This document shows positions 1 through 8,926 of a DNA stretch of 37,742 nt, piece by piece (positions within the stretch are counted from its first letter, which is position 1; each line of letters opens with the position of its first letter). Source of the stretch: Planctomycetota bacterium (GTDB lineage Bacteria > Planctomycetota > J058 > JAJDCQ01); NCBI GenBank assembly GCA_029260755.1, contig JAJDCQ010000150.1, forward strand, positions 1 to 37,742. The letters run 5' to 3'. The translations under genes were made by a program, and so were the position numbers. The notes beneath the pieces were generated by a model. The model worked only from the letters and a program-made list of their open reading frames with translations, did not search any database and was not told the origin of the DNA.

Positions 1-51
1 CCCGTCGCCTCGCGTGACCGAGACCGAGAGGGAGCCATCCCTGGAGCCGGT

Positions 52-67
52 CGGCTCGTGCGAGCCG
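52..67. repeat. Short perfect hairpin at window edge
   Basis: Arms CGGCTCG and CGAGCCG (7 bp) enclose a 2-nt loop. It lies in the non-coding stretch 1-177, upstream of the repeat copy at 90-139. No T-tract follows on either strand, so a terminator role is possible but unproven. Confidence 0.35.
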
Positions 68-89
68 GGATACGGCGCCCTCAGTCGCT

Positions 90-139
90 TCTCCGTGTCT
101 CCGTGCCTCCGTGGTGACATCTGCTCGCCGAAGGCGAGC
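90..139 (+). repeat. Interspersed repeat, single arm (copy of the element at 32244-32295)
   Basis: This stretch has repeated CTCCGTG units, then GTGGTGACATC, then a 7-bp hairpin GCTCGCC-GAA-GGCGAGC at 123-139. Nearly the same order and spacing recurs at 32244-32295, with only a few differences. The second copy has a matching inverted arm at 32113-32166. Here no inverted partner is visible, so it may lie upstream of the window or be absent. CTCCGTG-type interspersed repeats occur in many environmental bacterial genomes; their function is unknown to me. The rest of 1-177 holds only hairpins. Confidence 0.75.
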
Positions 140-162
140 CCCTCGGGCCTGAGCGAAGTTGA

Positions 163-180
163 TAGCCCATATGCGGGCTA
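163..180 (-). terminator. Weak hairpin overlapping the stop of the membrane HEAT gene
   Basis: TAGCCC (163-168) and GGGCTA (175-180) form a 6-bp stem around a 6-nt loop. The stem includes the TAG stop codon of the gene ending at 178. There is no clear U-run, so it is at best a weak or Rho-assisted terminator for the long minus-strand cluster. Confidence 0.3.
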
Positions 181-1218
181 GGGGGGCGGCGCGTCCGGGT
201 CGAGCTGCGGGCCGAGCTCCGATCCGCGATCATCGCACCACCGGCCCCAGGTCTCGGGCAGCCCGTCGGGCGCGGGCGCGGCAGTCCCGGTCAGGACCCG
301 CAACGGCTCGTCGAGCTCCGGGATCAGCGACTGCCCGGTCCGCGCGCGGAGCCGGTCGTGAGCGCGCGCGAGCGCGCGGACCGCGCGCCGCTCGCCGAGG
401 CGTCCGAGCGAGGCCGCCGCCGCGAAGACGACGGCGTCCTCCGGCGGCTGGCTCGATCGGAGGGCGTCGACGAGCACCGTGACCGCCTCGGCGTCGCCGT
501 GGTGCTCGGCGAGGACGGCGGCGGCGGCGACCCGGACGTCCTCGCTCGCGTCCGCGACGAGCGCCTCGAGCGCCGGCACGTCCGCCGGCTCGGGTCGGAC
601 CGACAGGCCGAGCGAGATCGCCTCGACGCGCGTCGCGCGGTGGAGGCTCTGGGAGGCGAGGCGCCGGATGATGTCGCGCGAGCGGTGGTCGACCACCAGC
701 ACGCGGCAGCAGAACTTCGCCGCGCCCTCGTTCGGCTCCGAGACGGCGATCTCGTGGAGCGCCGCCCGGATCTCCTCATCGGGAAAGAGGACGCCGTTCT
801 TCAGGGTCCAGAGGGCGTCCGTGCGCTCGAGGCCTCGGGCGAGGCGGAGGTAGCGGACGAGTCGCTCGCGGCTCGGCTCGAGCTGCGACTCGCCGGCCCA
901 GGCCATGTCGAACCCCTCCTGACGAGCCTCGAAGAACGGGTCGCCGGGTCGGGCGATCGCCTCCTGGAAGACGAGCTCGGCGATCGCGCGGCGGCCGGGA
1001 TCGCCGAGCGCGTCCAGGGCGTCGAACGCGGCCCGCCGGTCGTCGGGGTCGCTGCTCGCGAGCGCTCGGACGTGCCAGCGGACCTTCAGCTCGGTCCAGC
1101 GCGTCGCGACGCCGAGCACGACGGCGACGATGACGGCGAGCAGCCCCGCGGCCGCGAGAACGCCGGCCCGCCGGCGCGGTCGCGGCATCGGGGCGGGAGG
1201 CTCGTCGGCGACCGTCAC
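178..1218 (-). CDS. Membrane-anchored HEAT-repeat protein (346 aa)
   Basis: I recognise no named family. A short Pro/Arg-rich cytoplasmic head is followed by one hydrophobic helix at about residues 18-39. A soluble region follows with alternating helical units rich in Ala, Leu, Arg and Asp, such as DVPALEALVADASEDVRVAAAA and the next unit ending LAEHHGDAEAV. These are typical of HEAT/PBS-lyase-like scaffolds. The start is a GTG whose bases overlap the TGA of the upstream gene (GTGA), so the two are almost certainly translated together. Both genes share the head-TM-HEAT plan, which suggests they assemble as a pair, probably as a protein-binding scaffold at the inner membrane. The topology and role are inferred. 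It is the last gene of the minus-strand cluster. Confidence 0.8.
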   Translation of the reverse strand: MTVADEPPAPMPRPRRRAGVLAAAGLLAVIVAVVLGVATRWTELKVRWHVRALASSDPDDRRAAFDALDALGDPGRRAIAELVFQEAIARPGDPFFEARQEGFDMAWAGESQLEPSRERLVRYLRLARGLERTDALWTLKNGVLFPDEEIRAALHEIAVSEPNEGAAKFCCRVLVVDHRSRDIIRRLASQSLHRATRVEAISLGLSVRPEPADVPALEALVADASEDVRVAAAAVLAEHHGDAEAVTVLVDALRSSQPPEDAVVFAAAASLGRLGERRAVRALARAHDRLRARTGQSLIPELDEPLRVLTGTAAPAPDGLPETWGRWCDDRGSELGPQLDPDAPPP

Positions 1219-3614
1219 GGCCCGACGAGCGCCTCTGCGAACGGCAGCAGCTCCGGCGTCGGGCGCGCCTCGACGGCCGCGAGGACGGCGCGGCGGGCGC
1301 GGCCGTCCGCGACGGCGAGGAGCGCGGCGAGTCGGACGCGGCGGTCGTCCGGGCCCGCGATGAGACCGGCGGCCACTCGCTCCCAGAAGGCGGCGTGGAA
1401 CGGGCGCTCGAGCTCACCGAGGAGCGCGGGGAGCTCGTCAGGGAGGCCGTCGGGCGGCGCCGCGGACGCGTCCGCCTCCGACGACCCGAGGCGGTCGACG
1501 AGGCCGGCGAGGCGTTCGGGGCGAGGCCGAATGGCGGAGAGGATTGGCGGGAGGCGCCGAAGGAGATCGGCCGCGTCGCCGCTCATGCGGGGTCCGAGGC
1601 GTCGTTCGGCGTCGCGCAGCTGCGCCAGCACGTCCTCGATCGGCGCGGCGAGGTGACTCGCGCGGGAGCCGAGGGCGAGGAGCGCGGTCGCGGCGAGGTC
1701 GCGCGAGGCGATCGAGCCGCCGCGGCCCGGGGCGGTCAGCACCGCCGCCCAGCCCTTCGCCTCGGCGTCCGCGAGCTCGGCGTGCCGGGCGTAGCGCTCG
1801 CGCCAGAGCTCGGGGCGGTCGCGGAGCTTCATCCAGGCGTCGCGGTCGGCGCCCTCGACGAGCGCGCGGACCGGCGCGTCGGCCCGGATGAAGAGGGCCG
1901 CCTCGGGGAGCTTCGCGCAGCCTTGCGGCGGGCTCGCGGACGCCGCCGTCAGCAGCTCGGTCGTCGCGGCGTCGCCGTCCTCGACCCAGGCGAGGACCTG
2001 GATGAGGAGCCAGCGGTTCGAGTCGTAGCGGTCGTCGGGCGCATCGATCGCCCGGTAGCGGGTCGCCGCGGCGCGGGCGATCGCCTCGCCGCGCTGGTGG
2101 TGTCCGAGGACGCGGCCGACCGCGCGCCCCAGGAGCGCCGACCGCGGTCCGAAGCTCCCCTCTCCCGCGAGGGCGAATGCGATGAGGCGCTCGAGGCCGG
2201 CCTCGAGCTCGTCGAGAGTGTCCGTCGGAACGCTGGGGGCCACGCCGAGAGCGTCGAGGGCGGCGACGGCGAGGGCCGCGTCGAGCGGCGCCGGCGGCTC
2301 CTTGCTCTCGACGTGGGCGGCGACCGCGTCGAGGAACGGCGTCGCGAGCGAGCGCGCGAGGGTCGCATTGTCGGGGGCGAGGGCCAGGGCCTTGCCGAGA
2401 CCGGCGAACGCCTGGACGCGGACCCAGGCCTCGGGGTCGTTCGCGGCCAGGGCGGCGAGGCGCTCGGCGACCGTGGGGTCGCTCGCGCGAAGCCGGGCAC
2501 ACGCGCCGGCGGCGACCCCGCGCACGACCGCATCGGCGTGCCCGAGGGCGCCGACGAGCGCTTCGCCGTCGCCGCGCTCGACGAGGCCGGCGGCGGCGAC
2601 GTCGAGGAGATGCCGGTCGTCGAGGCCGCGGACGAGGGCCGTTCGGGCCTCCTCGCCGAACGCGGGCGACCCGAGAAGGGCGAGCGCCCCGCGCCGGCGC
2701 GGAAGGCGGGCCCACTCCTCGTCGAAGGCCCAGCCGACGAGGACCTCGGCGAGCGCGTCCGGGCGGTGACTCCGGATGGAGGCGATCGCGACGAGCTCGC
2801 GCTCGTCGGGCGCCTCGGCGAGATCGGGGGCCATCGCGAGCCGCGCGAGGACCGCCCGCGGGATCGGCCGCGCCGCGAGCTGCTCCTCGACGAGCGCCCA
2901 CTGCTCCCCGTGGGTATCGAAGAAGCGATCGGCCAACGCGGCCGCGGCGGCGGCCGCGGGTGGAGGGGCATCCTCGCCGTCGTCGGCCCAGGTCCCGAGG
3001 ATGGTCAACACGCGCGGCGCGAGCTCGGCCTCGCGGCGGCGGGCGACCGCGGAGACGAGCGCGTCGTTCGGCCGCAGCTCGGCGGCTCGCTCGAGGGCCG
3101 CGCGCGCGGTGGCGGCATCGCCGACAGAGAGATCGCGAAGCAGCGCGAAGAGCGCCGCGTCGTCGGGGGACGCAGTGGGCTCGGGGCGATCGACGGGCGC
3201 GTCGGCCGCGCTTCCCGTCCCCGCTCCGACCGGCGCGCCCGCCGCGATCGGAGCGGTTCCCGTCGGGGACGGCCGCGGGCCCGAGACGGACGAGATCGCC
3301 GGGCCGCCTTCCCTGGCGCCTCCGTCGCCGCCGAGGACGAAGGCCGCGAGCCCGCCGCCGACGAGCAGGACGAGCGCGGCGGCCGCCGCGGGGAGGATCC
3401 ACGCCGGGCGGCTGCCGGGGGTGGCGGGCTTCGCGGGCTTCGAGGACCTCGCGGGCTTCGAGGCGGGGGCGTCGGTCGCGGCGTCCTCGACCTCGGGAAC
3501 CGCCACCTTCTCCTGGCAGCCCCGGCATCGGACCTTCCGGCCGGCGCGGTCGGCGCCCACCTTCATCTTCTTGCCGCACGACGGGCAGGCGATCCGGATC
3601 TGGTCTTCACTCAT
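1215..3614 (-). CDS. Zinc-ribbon / TM / HEAT-repeat membrane protein (799 aa)
   Basis: The N-terminus has a C4 zinc ribbon: C10-P-S-C13 and C30-R-G-C33, the form common in planctomycete proteins. A Lys/Pro/Ala linker follows, then a TM helix at about 73-96. A long, mostly helical region follows, with HEAT-like units whose clearest stretch runs from about residue 250 to 430. The zinc ribbon should face the cytoplasm and the HEAT region the periplasm. I chose the ATG at 3612-3614 because AGGGAG (3621-3626) sits 6 nt upstream; an in-frame start 30 nt earlier would swallow this ribosome site. The stop overlaps the GTG of the next gene. An 81-nt gap separates it from the FHA gene upstream, so a separate promoter is possible. 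No enzymatic motif is visible. A scaffold or sensor role is inferred from architecture only. Confidence 0.85.
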   Translation of the reverse strand: MSEDQIRIACPSCGKKMKVGADRAGRKVRCRGCQEKVAVPEVEDAATDAPASKPARSSKPAKPATPGSRPAWILPAAAAALVLLVGGGLAAFVLGGDGGAREGGPAISSVSGPRPSPTGTAPIAAGAPVGAGTGSAADAPVDRPEPTASPDDAALFALLRDLSVGDAATARAALERAAELRPNDALVSAVARRREAELAPRVLTILGTWADDGEDAPPPAAAAAAALADRFFDTHGEQWALVEEQLAARPIPRAVLARLAMAPDLAEAPDERELVAIASIRSHRPDALAEVLVGWAFDEEWARLPRRRGALALLGSPAFGEEARTALVRGLDDRHLLDVAAAGLVERGDGEALVGALGHADAVVRGVAAGACARLRASDPTVAERLAALAANDPEAWVRVQAFAGLGKALALAPDNATLARSLATPFLDAVAAHVESKEPPAPLDAALAVAALDALGVAPSVPTDTLDELEAGLERLIAFALAGEGSFGPRSALLGRAVGRVLGHHQRGEAIARAAATRYRAIDAPDDRYDSNRWLLIQVLAWVEDGDAATTELLTAASASPPQGCAKLPEAALFIRADAPVRALVEGADRDAWMKLRDRPELWRERYARHAELADAEAKGWAAVLTAPGRGGSIASRDLAATALLALGSRASHLAAPIEDVLAQLRDAERRLGPRMSGDAADLLRRLPPILSAIRPRPERLAGLVDRLGSSEADASAAPPDGLPDELPALLGELERPFHAAFWERVAAGLIAGPDDRRVRLAALLAVADGRARRAVLAAVEARPTPELLPFAEALVGP

Positions 3615-3620
3615 GCGAGT

Positions 3621-3626
3621 CTCCCT
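3621..3626 (-). promoter_or_regulatory. Shine-Dalgarno site fixing the zinc-ribbon/HEAT gene start
   Basis: AGGGAG lies 6 nt upstream of the ATG at 3614. It supports this start over the in-frame ATG at 3644. Confidence 0.7.
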
Positions 3627-3695
3627 TCCCCCGGCTCTGTCCACCGGGGGGCGGGATCCCCCTCGAAATCCGAGAGAGAGGAGCCGGGCCGGGCG

Positions 3696-4229
3696 TCATC
3701 CCCGGTCCGCGGCGTCGCCGAGCTCGGCGCGAAGGGCGGCCAGTCGATCCTCGAGCTCGCGGATCCGGGCGTCGCGTTCGGACTCGGCCGTCACCCGCCA
3801 CGCGTGCTGCTCGTCCGGGGAGAGTCGCCACACCTCGACCGAGCCTTCGTCGAGCGGGGCGCGGCGCGCGCGGATCAAGTCGTTGCGGAGGGAGGTGACG
3901 CGCGGATCCTCCTCGAGCTCCGGCGCGAGGCCGACGAAGGTGACCAGGATCGTGCTGAAGTGGATCTCATCACCGGGGACGAGGGGAGCGCGCTGCACGT
4001 TCCGCCCGTTGAGCCGCGTCCCGTTCGACGAGCGCCGGTCCTCGACCCAGGGCTGCCCGTCCTCGTCGATGACGATCGCGCCGTGGACGCGACTCGGACC
4101 GGCCACGCCCGGAAACGTGAGGTCCGCGCGCTCGGGCGAGCGGCCGACCTTCACCTCCGGGCCCGGGAACTCGAAGCGCTGGGGGCTCTGGTTCCGCGGC
4201 GCGGCGTCTAGGATGATCCGTCGGTTCAT
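3696..4229 (-). CDS. FHA-domain protein with C-terminal coiled coil (177 aa)
   Basis: Residues about 22-100 form a forkhead-associated domain, which binds phosphothreonine peptides. The canonical landmarks are present: G29-R30-S31, S46-R47-V-H49-G, and S67-S-N69-G70-T71, which contact the phosphate and neighbouring residues in known FHA domains. The last roughly 40 residues are charged with a heptad pattern (RELEDRLAALRAEL), suggesting a short coiled coil for dimerisation. There is no signal peptide or TM, so it is cytoplasmic. Its ATG overlaps the TGA of the broken LRR gene upstream (ATGA). It is the obvious candidate reader for Thr phosphorylation by Hanks-type kinases, two of which lie elsewhere in this window; the actual partner is unknown. 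Confidence 0.92.
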   Translation of the reverse strand: MNRRIILDAAPRNQSPQRFEFPGPEVKVGRSPERADLTFPGVAGPSRVHGAIVIDEDGQPWVEDRRSSNGTRLNGRNVQRAPLVPGDEIHFSTILVTFVGLAPELEEDPRVTSLRNDLIRARRAPLDEGSVEVWRLSPDEQHAWRVTAESERDARIRELEDRLAALRAELGDAADRG

Positions 4230-5088
4230 CGGACGTCTCCCGGGTCGTGACCCATGATCGCGGCGGCGACGTGCGGCGAGGCGGCGAGGGCGATGCGGCC
4301 CCGCTCGCCGATCCCGTCATTGTCCATCAGCTCGAGCCTCTGCAAGCCCGCGAGCGCCGAGGCTTCCGAGAGGCGCTCCGCGCCCTCGTCGCCGAGGCCG
4401 GTCTCGCCGAGGTGGAGCACCTCGAGGGCGAGCCCGGCGGCCTGCTCGGCGATGACTGCCGCGCCGGCGTCGCCGATCGGGTTCTCCTCGAGGAAGAGAC
4501 GTGTGAGGCTCGCCGGGAGTTTCATGGCGGCGAGGCCGCCGGCCGTGATCCCGTTGGTGCGGACGTTCAGCTCGCGCAGTCCTGGCAGGCTTGCGAGCGC
4601 GGCCAGGCCGGCATCGCCGATCTCGTTGAAGCCCAGATGCAGCTTCCGAAGGCCGCGGAGCGCCTCGCCCACGCCGATGGCCTCCGCGCCGCGGAGGCCG
4701 ATCCCGTTGCCTCAGACGTTGAGGTGGGCGAGCGGACCGAGCGTTCCGGACTCGGCCACCGCCAGGACGCCGTCGGGGCCGATCTGGTTCACGTAGAGGA
4801 TCAACGCTTCGAGTCGACCGGGTGCGGCGAGGCGGCGAGAGCCTCGGCGCCGCGCGGCCCGATCCGGTTCCAGCCGAGGTCGAGGGTCCGTAGCCCGGCG
4901 AGGGCCGAGCAGCCGGCGAGGGTCTCCGCTCCCGCGTCACCGATCCCTCCGTCCCAGAGGCGGAGCTCGGTGACTCCGGCGAGCGCACCCGAGGCGACGA
5001 GGCTCGCGACGCCTTCATCGCCGAATGGACGCCCCGCGTGCTCCACACGCCGGCGTGGCATCGGGCGGGCCTCGCGCGACTCGGTCAC
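4226..5088 (-). pseudogene. Leucine-rich-repeat protein gene, broken by a frameshift and a TGA
   Basis: The intact product would be about 287 aa of RNase-inhibitor-type LRRs (LxxLxLxxNxIGxxGAxAL). The likely start is the GTG at 5086-5088, overlapping the upstream TGA. Reading runs in frame through LDLGWNRIGPRGAEALAASPH, then loses frame near 4820, where two bases stand for a codon (an apparent 1-nt loss). The LRR pattern resumes in the next frame as LEALILYVNQIGPDG. It then meets an in-frame TGA at 4712-4714, exactly where LRR spacing wants NVxGNGIG (TGG Trp is the simplest ancestor). The remaining frame runs cleanly to 4226 and could restart at GTG 4672 (148 aa). Two independent lesions argue for decay, although consensus errors in the assembly remain possible. 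Confidence 0.8.
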
Positions 5089-6614
5089 CGGGCCGGCTCG
5101 TCGACGCCGAGGGCCGTGCCGATCTGGATCACGCACGAGCCGCAGATCCGGAGACCGGGCCCCGACAGGATCGGGTCGTTCGCGGCGCCGCAGAAGCTGC
5201 AGTCGCCGCGCTCGGTCAGTCCCGTCGGGCCGCCGGCGATCCGCTCGCGCAGAAGCGCGGCGGCCGCGGTCGCGTCGATGAGGTCCGACGCGTCGAGGGC
5301 GGATCCGACGCGCGCGAGGACGGCCGTCGCGCTCGGCGCCTCGCGCCCCGTCGCGTCCGCGACGAGGATCCGGGCGCAGCGGCCGCAGGCCGCGCCGCTC
5401 GTCGTCACGGCGAGGTGTCGGACGAGGCGGATCGAGCGGGCGCAGAACGAGCACGTCGGGGCGAGCGGCTGGGCCGGGCCGCCGCCGCCGTGGCCCCAGA
5501 ACGAGCGCTCGAGCTCGACGAGCATGGTCGCCGCATCGTCGGCGCCGGCGAGCGCCCGGCGGGCGAGGTCGAGCGCCTCCTCGCGTTCGACCGGGCGCTG
5601 GAGCGCGCCGCGACAGCGGCGGAGCCCGTCGAGCGCCTCGTTGCGCGGGCTCGTGGCGGTGTCGGGCGCGTTGGCGTGGATCGCGAGCGCGTCGCGGAAC
5701 AGGCCGTCGGCGCCAGCGATGTCGCCGACCCGCTCGTGGACCGCCGCGATCTCGAGAATCACCGCGCCGTAGGCCGAGTCGCCCCGGTCGAGCCCGGGGC
5801 GACCGGTCTCCTCGTCGCCGTCGATGAGGGCGAGGACGCGCCCGGCGTGGCGGAGCGCCGCCTCGCGGTCGTCGCCGTCGGCGGCGAGCGAGGCCAGGCC
5901 GCGGTGGGCGTCGGCGTGGTGGAGGGTCTCGCCGTCGGGGAAGCGCTCGCCGAGGAACGCGAGCGCCCGCTCGTAGAGCTCCCGGACGACCTCGGGCTCG
6001 CGCCCCGCCTTGTGCAGGATCGCGGCGAGCTCGCTCAGCTTCCGGTGCGGGGCGAGGAGGTGGAACATCCGGAAGCCGTCGCCGCAGACGCGGATCGCCT
6101 CGTCGATCGCCTCGCGGAAGATCTCCTCCGCCAGCTCGACCAGCCCGAGGGCCGCCCGGAGGCGGCCGACCTCGGCGAGGGCGTTGGCGCGGTCGACCGG
6201 CGCGTTCGCGAGATGCGTCCGGGCGACGCCCTCGATCTTGTCGGCCAGGCCTCGCGCCTCGACCGGGCGGTGGGTCTCGGCGAGGAGCCACGCGAGCGAG
6301 ACGAGCGGCGCGAGCTGGTCGACCGCCTCGTCGCTCGCCTCCGCCCGGGCGACGTCGTCGCGGCAGAGCTTCTCGGCCTTCCGGTTCGAGCCGACCTTCA
6401 GGTAGAGCGGGGTGAGCAGCGCCGTGCACTGGTCCTGCCAGTGGCGGCGGACGATCTGGTCGGCCGCGTTCTCGCCCTTCCACGGCTCCCGGCTGAGCCG
6501 GAGCGCCTCCTCGGCGGACGCGATCGCGTCGCGGGTCTGGCCGGCGGCGTGGAGCTCGCGCGCCTCGGCGAGCGACCGCTGGAGCGCCGCGAGCTCGGGC
6601 GGCTTTCCGCTCAC
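5085..6614 (-). CDS. TPR-like helical protein with two C4 zinc motifs, the last ClpX-like (509 aa)
   Basis: Residues about 1-350 are helical repeats of TPR type (for example LAEARELHAAGQTRDAIASA and units containing A-x-Y/F-x-x-A-L). The C-terminus has two four-cysteine sites: C388-S-F-C391...C410-G-R-C413 and C472-S-F-C475...C491-G-S-C494. The second, with CSFCG, then SGPGLRICGSCV, closely resembles the N-terminal zinc-binding domain of ClpX (CSFCGK...GP...ICDEC), but no AAA+ ATPase is present. In ClpX this domain dimerises and recruits substrates and adaptors, so an adaptor role is a reasonable inference. The GTG start at 6612-6614 overlaps the fadJ stop as GTGA, and its own TGA overlaps the next GTG. 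It is thus translationally coupled on both sides. No signal peptide is seen. Confidence 0.85.
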   Translation of the reverse strand: MSGKPPELAALQRSLAEARELHAAGQTRDAIASAEEALRLSREPWKGENAADQIVRRHWQDQCTALLTPLYLKVGSNRKAEKLCRDDVARAEASDEAVDQLAPLVSLAWLLAETHRPVEARGLADKIEGVARTHLANAPVDRANALAEVGRLRAALGLVELAEEIFREAIDEAIRVCGDGFRMFHLLAPHRKLSELAAILHKAGREPEVVRELYERALAFLGERFPDGETLHHADAHRGLASLAADGDDREAALRHAGRVLALIDGDEETGRPGLDRGDSAYGAVILEIAAVHERVGDIAGADGLFRDALAIHANAPDTATSPRNEALDGLRRCRGALQRPVEREEALDLARRALAGADDAATMLVELERSFWGHGGGGPAQPLAPTCSFCARSIRLVRHLAVTTSGAACGRCARILVADATGREAPSATAVLARVGSALDASDLIDATAAAALLRERIAGGPTGLTERGDCSFCGAANDPILSGPGLRICGSCVIQIGTALGVDEPAR

Positions 6615-8872
6615 GCCTCGGGGCGATGCTCGCCGGGGGCCGGGGCGCCCTCGTCGTGGAACCCGACGCCGTTCTCGGCGAGGGTCACGAGCACCGGCGC
6701 CGGGGCGAAGCGATCGCCGTGGACGCCGCGGAGCCGCTCCATCTGCTCGACGACCCAGCCGGCCCCCTTGCCGTCGACCCACCGGAACGGGCCGCCAGTG
6801 AACGGCGGGAAGCCGAGGCCGAAGACGGCGCCGATGTCGCCGTCGCGCGCGCTCCGGAGGATCCCCTCGCCGTAGCAGTGGGCGGCCTCGTTGACCATCT
6901 GGAGGGTGCAGCGGAGCGCGATCTCCTCGGGGTCGAGCTCGTTGCGCGGCTCGACGCCGAGGACCGCATAGACGCTCTCGTCCACCTTCTTGCTGTCGCC
7001 CTTGCCCGACTCGCCGTACTGGTAGAAGCCGCGGCCGTTCTTGCGGCCGAAGCGCTCGTCGGCGATGAGCTTCTCCATCCCCGGGGGCGGCGCCATCCGC
7101 GCGCCGAACGCGTCGACGAGGATCTTGCCGACCTTGTGGGCGACGTCGATGCCGACCTCGTCGAGCAGCTTCACCGGGCCGACCGGGTAGCCCGCGTCGA
7201 CGAGCGCCCGATCGACGACCTCGACGGGGACGCCCTCGGCGAGGATGTAGGCCGCCTCGTTGCCGTAGGGGCCGACGATCCGGGAGGTGTAGAAGCCGGC
7301 GCCGTCGTTGACGACGATCACCGTCTTGCCCTGCCTCTTGCCGAGGGCGACGCAGGTGGCCGTCACCCAGTCGGCCGTCTCCGGCGTGACGATGATCTCG
7401 AGGAGCGGCATCTTGTCGACCGGCGAGAAGTAGTGCATGCCGATGACGCGATCCTTGTGATCGCTCTCGGCGGCGATCTCGTGGATCGGCAGCGACGAGG
7501 TGTTGCTCGCGAAGATGACCTCGGGCCCGCCGGCCTCCTCGACCTGCGCGAGGACCGAGCGCTTGACCGAGATGTCCTCGAAGACCGCCTCGATCACGAC
7601 CTCGGCCCGCTTGAAGCCGGTGTAGCTGGTCGTCGCGCGGACGCGCGCCATCGTCCGGTCGCGATCGCGCGGGGTGAGTCGCCGGCGGTCGACCCGGGTC
7701 TGGAGGAGGCCGCGGATCGACTTGAGGCCGCGGCAAACCGCCTCGTCGTTCATGTCGCGGAGCCGCACCGGGATCCCGGCGAGGTCGGCGGTGACGTAGG
7801 CGATGCCGGCGCCCATGAGGCCGGCGCCGAGGACGCCGATCTTGTGGACGGGGCGCGCCTCCACGCTCTCGTCGTCGACGCCGGTGTCCTTCTTGAGCTC
7901 GTTCTGGGCGAAGAAGAGCCCCATCAGCCGGCGCGCCTCGGAGCTGACGACCAGGTCGCCGAACGCCTCGGCCTCGGCGTCGAGGCCGGCCTCGAGGCCG
8001 CGCTCGGCGCCGATCCGGATCACCTCGAGGGCGGCGAGCGGCGCCGGGTAGTTGCCGTGCGTCTTCGCGAGTGCCTGCTTCTTCGCCTGCGAGAAGAGGA
8101 GCTTCCGCCCGATCGGGTTGTCCTCGAGGAGGAGCGACTTGAGGCTGGGCATCTCCGGGATGAGGCTGCGGCGCTCACCGCCGCCCTCGGCGAGGCGCTT
8201 CGCCCGCGCGATCGCGACGTCGACCAGGATCGACGCGGGGACGACGTCGTCGACGAGGCCGAGCGCCTTCGCCTTCTTCCCCGGCACCTTCTTGCCGGTG
8301 AGGATGAGGTCGAGGGCCGCCTCGATCCCGATCAGCCGGGGCAGCCGCTGGGTGCCGGCCGCGCCCGGGATCACGCCGAGCATCACCTCGGGCAGGCCGA
8401 GCTTCGTCTTGGGATCCGAGCTCGCCACCCGCGCCCGGCAGGCGAGGGCGACCTCGAGCCCGCCGCCGAGGCAGCTCCCGTGGATCGCCGCGACGACGGG
8501 GACGCGGAAGCTCTCGATCTTCTCGAGCGCCTCGTGGCCGCGCCTGGAGAGGCGCGTCGCGTCGGCGGCCGTCCGGACGCCGCGGAGCATGCTCACGTCG
8601 GCGCCGGCGATGAAGTCGTTCGGCTTGCCGGACGCGAGGACGACGGCGGAGACGTCGGTCGCGGCCTCGAGCTCGGCGAAGACCGCCTCGAAGTGGCGGT
8701 CGAAGCCCTCCTTGAGGGTGTTGACCGCCTCGCCGGGGACGTCGAACCAGATGATCGCGACGTCGTCACGTCGCTCGATGCGGAGCGGGCTCGGGTCGGC
8801 GCCGTCCGGGGTCGGCGCGTCGTCGACCTGCGTCTCCTCGGGGACGGTGGCGGTGTCGTTGTCGTCGGCCAT
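6611..8872 (-). CDS. fadJ: Fatty-acid oxidation complex alpha subunit: enoyl-CoA hydratase / 3-hydroxyacyl-CoA dehydrogenase (753 aa)
   Basis: This bifunctional enzyme hydrates trans-2-enoyl-CoA and oxidises the L-3-hydroxyacyl-CoA to 3-ketoacyl-CoA with NAD+. Residues about 28-310 are the crotonase domain: oxyanion-loop motif IAGADVSML, and catalytic Glu residues E140 (CLGGGLE) and E162 (LPEVMLGVIPG). Residues about 343-640 are the NAD-binding and dehydrogenase part, with GxGxxG at G349-G354 (VLGAGLMGAG) and catalytic H480 in GMHYFSPVDKMPL. A second C-terminal dehydrogenase lobe follows to about 740. Length and order match FadJ/FadB. An acidic, Thr/Asp-rich stretch of about 28 residues precedes the hydratase domain. 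It lies 54 nt downstream of fadI. Cytoplasmic. Confidence 0.97.
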   Translation of the reverse strand: MADDNDTATVPEETQVDDAPTPDGADPSPLRIERRDDVAIIWFDVPGEAVNTLKEGFDRHFEAVFAELEAATDVSAVVLASGKPNDFIAGADVSMLRGVRTAADATRLSRRGHEALEKIESFRVPVVAAIHGSCLGGGLEVALACRARVASSDPKTKLGLPEVMLGVIPGAAGTQRLPRLIGIEAALDLILTGKKVPGKKAKALGLVDDVVPASILVDVAIARAKRLAEGGGERRSLIPEMPSLKSLLLEDNPIGRKLLFSQAKKQALAKTHGNYPAPLAALEVIRIGAERGLEAGLDAEAEAFGDLVVSSEARRLMGLFFAQNELKKDTGVDDESVEARPVHKIGVLGAGLMGAGIAYVTADLAGIPVRLRDMNDEAVCRGLKSIRGLLQTRVDRRRLTPRDRDRTMARVRATTSYTGFKRAEVVIEAVFEDISVKRSVLAQVEEAGGPEVIFASNTSSLPIHEIAAESDHKDRVIGMHYFSPVDKMPLLEIIVTPETADWVTATCVALGKRQGKTVIVVNDGAGFYTSRIVGPYGNEAAYILAEGVPVEVVDRALVDAGYPVGPVKLLDEVGIDVAHKVGKILVDAFGARMAPPPGMEKLIADERFGRKNGRGFYQYGESGKGDSKKVDESVYAVLGVEPRNELDPEEIALRCTLQMVNEAAHCYGEGILRSARDGDIGAVFGLGFPPFTGGPFRWVDGKGAGWVVEQMERLRGVHGDRFAPAPVLVTLAENGVGFHDEGAPAPGEHRPEA

Positions 8873-8926
8873 GGCTTCTCGCTAGCTCCGTCGTTTCCAG
8901 TCGGCTCGCGCGGGGGCGCGAGCTCG

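Noticed and set aside
4712..4714. TGA in the LRR gene as selenocysteine or recoded Trp
   Set aside because: Many genes in the window end at TGA, LRR spacing fits an ordinary residue such as Trp, no adjacent SECIS-like hairpin was seen, and a separate frameshift lies upstream in the same gene.
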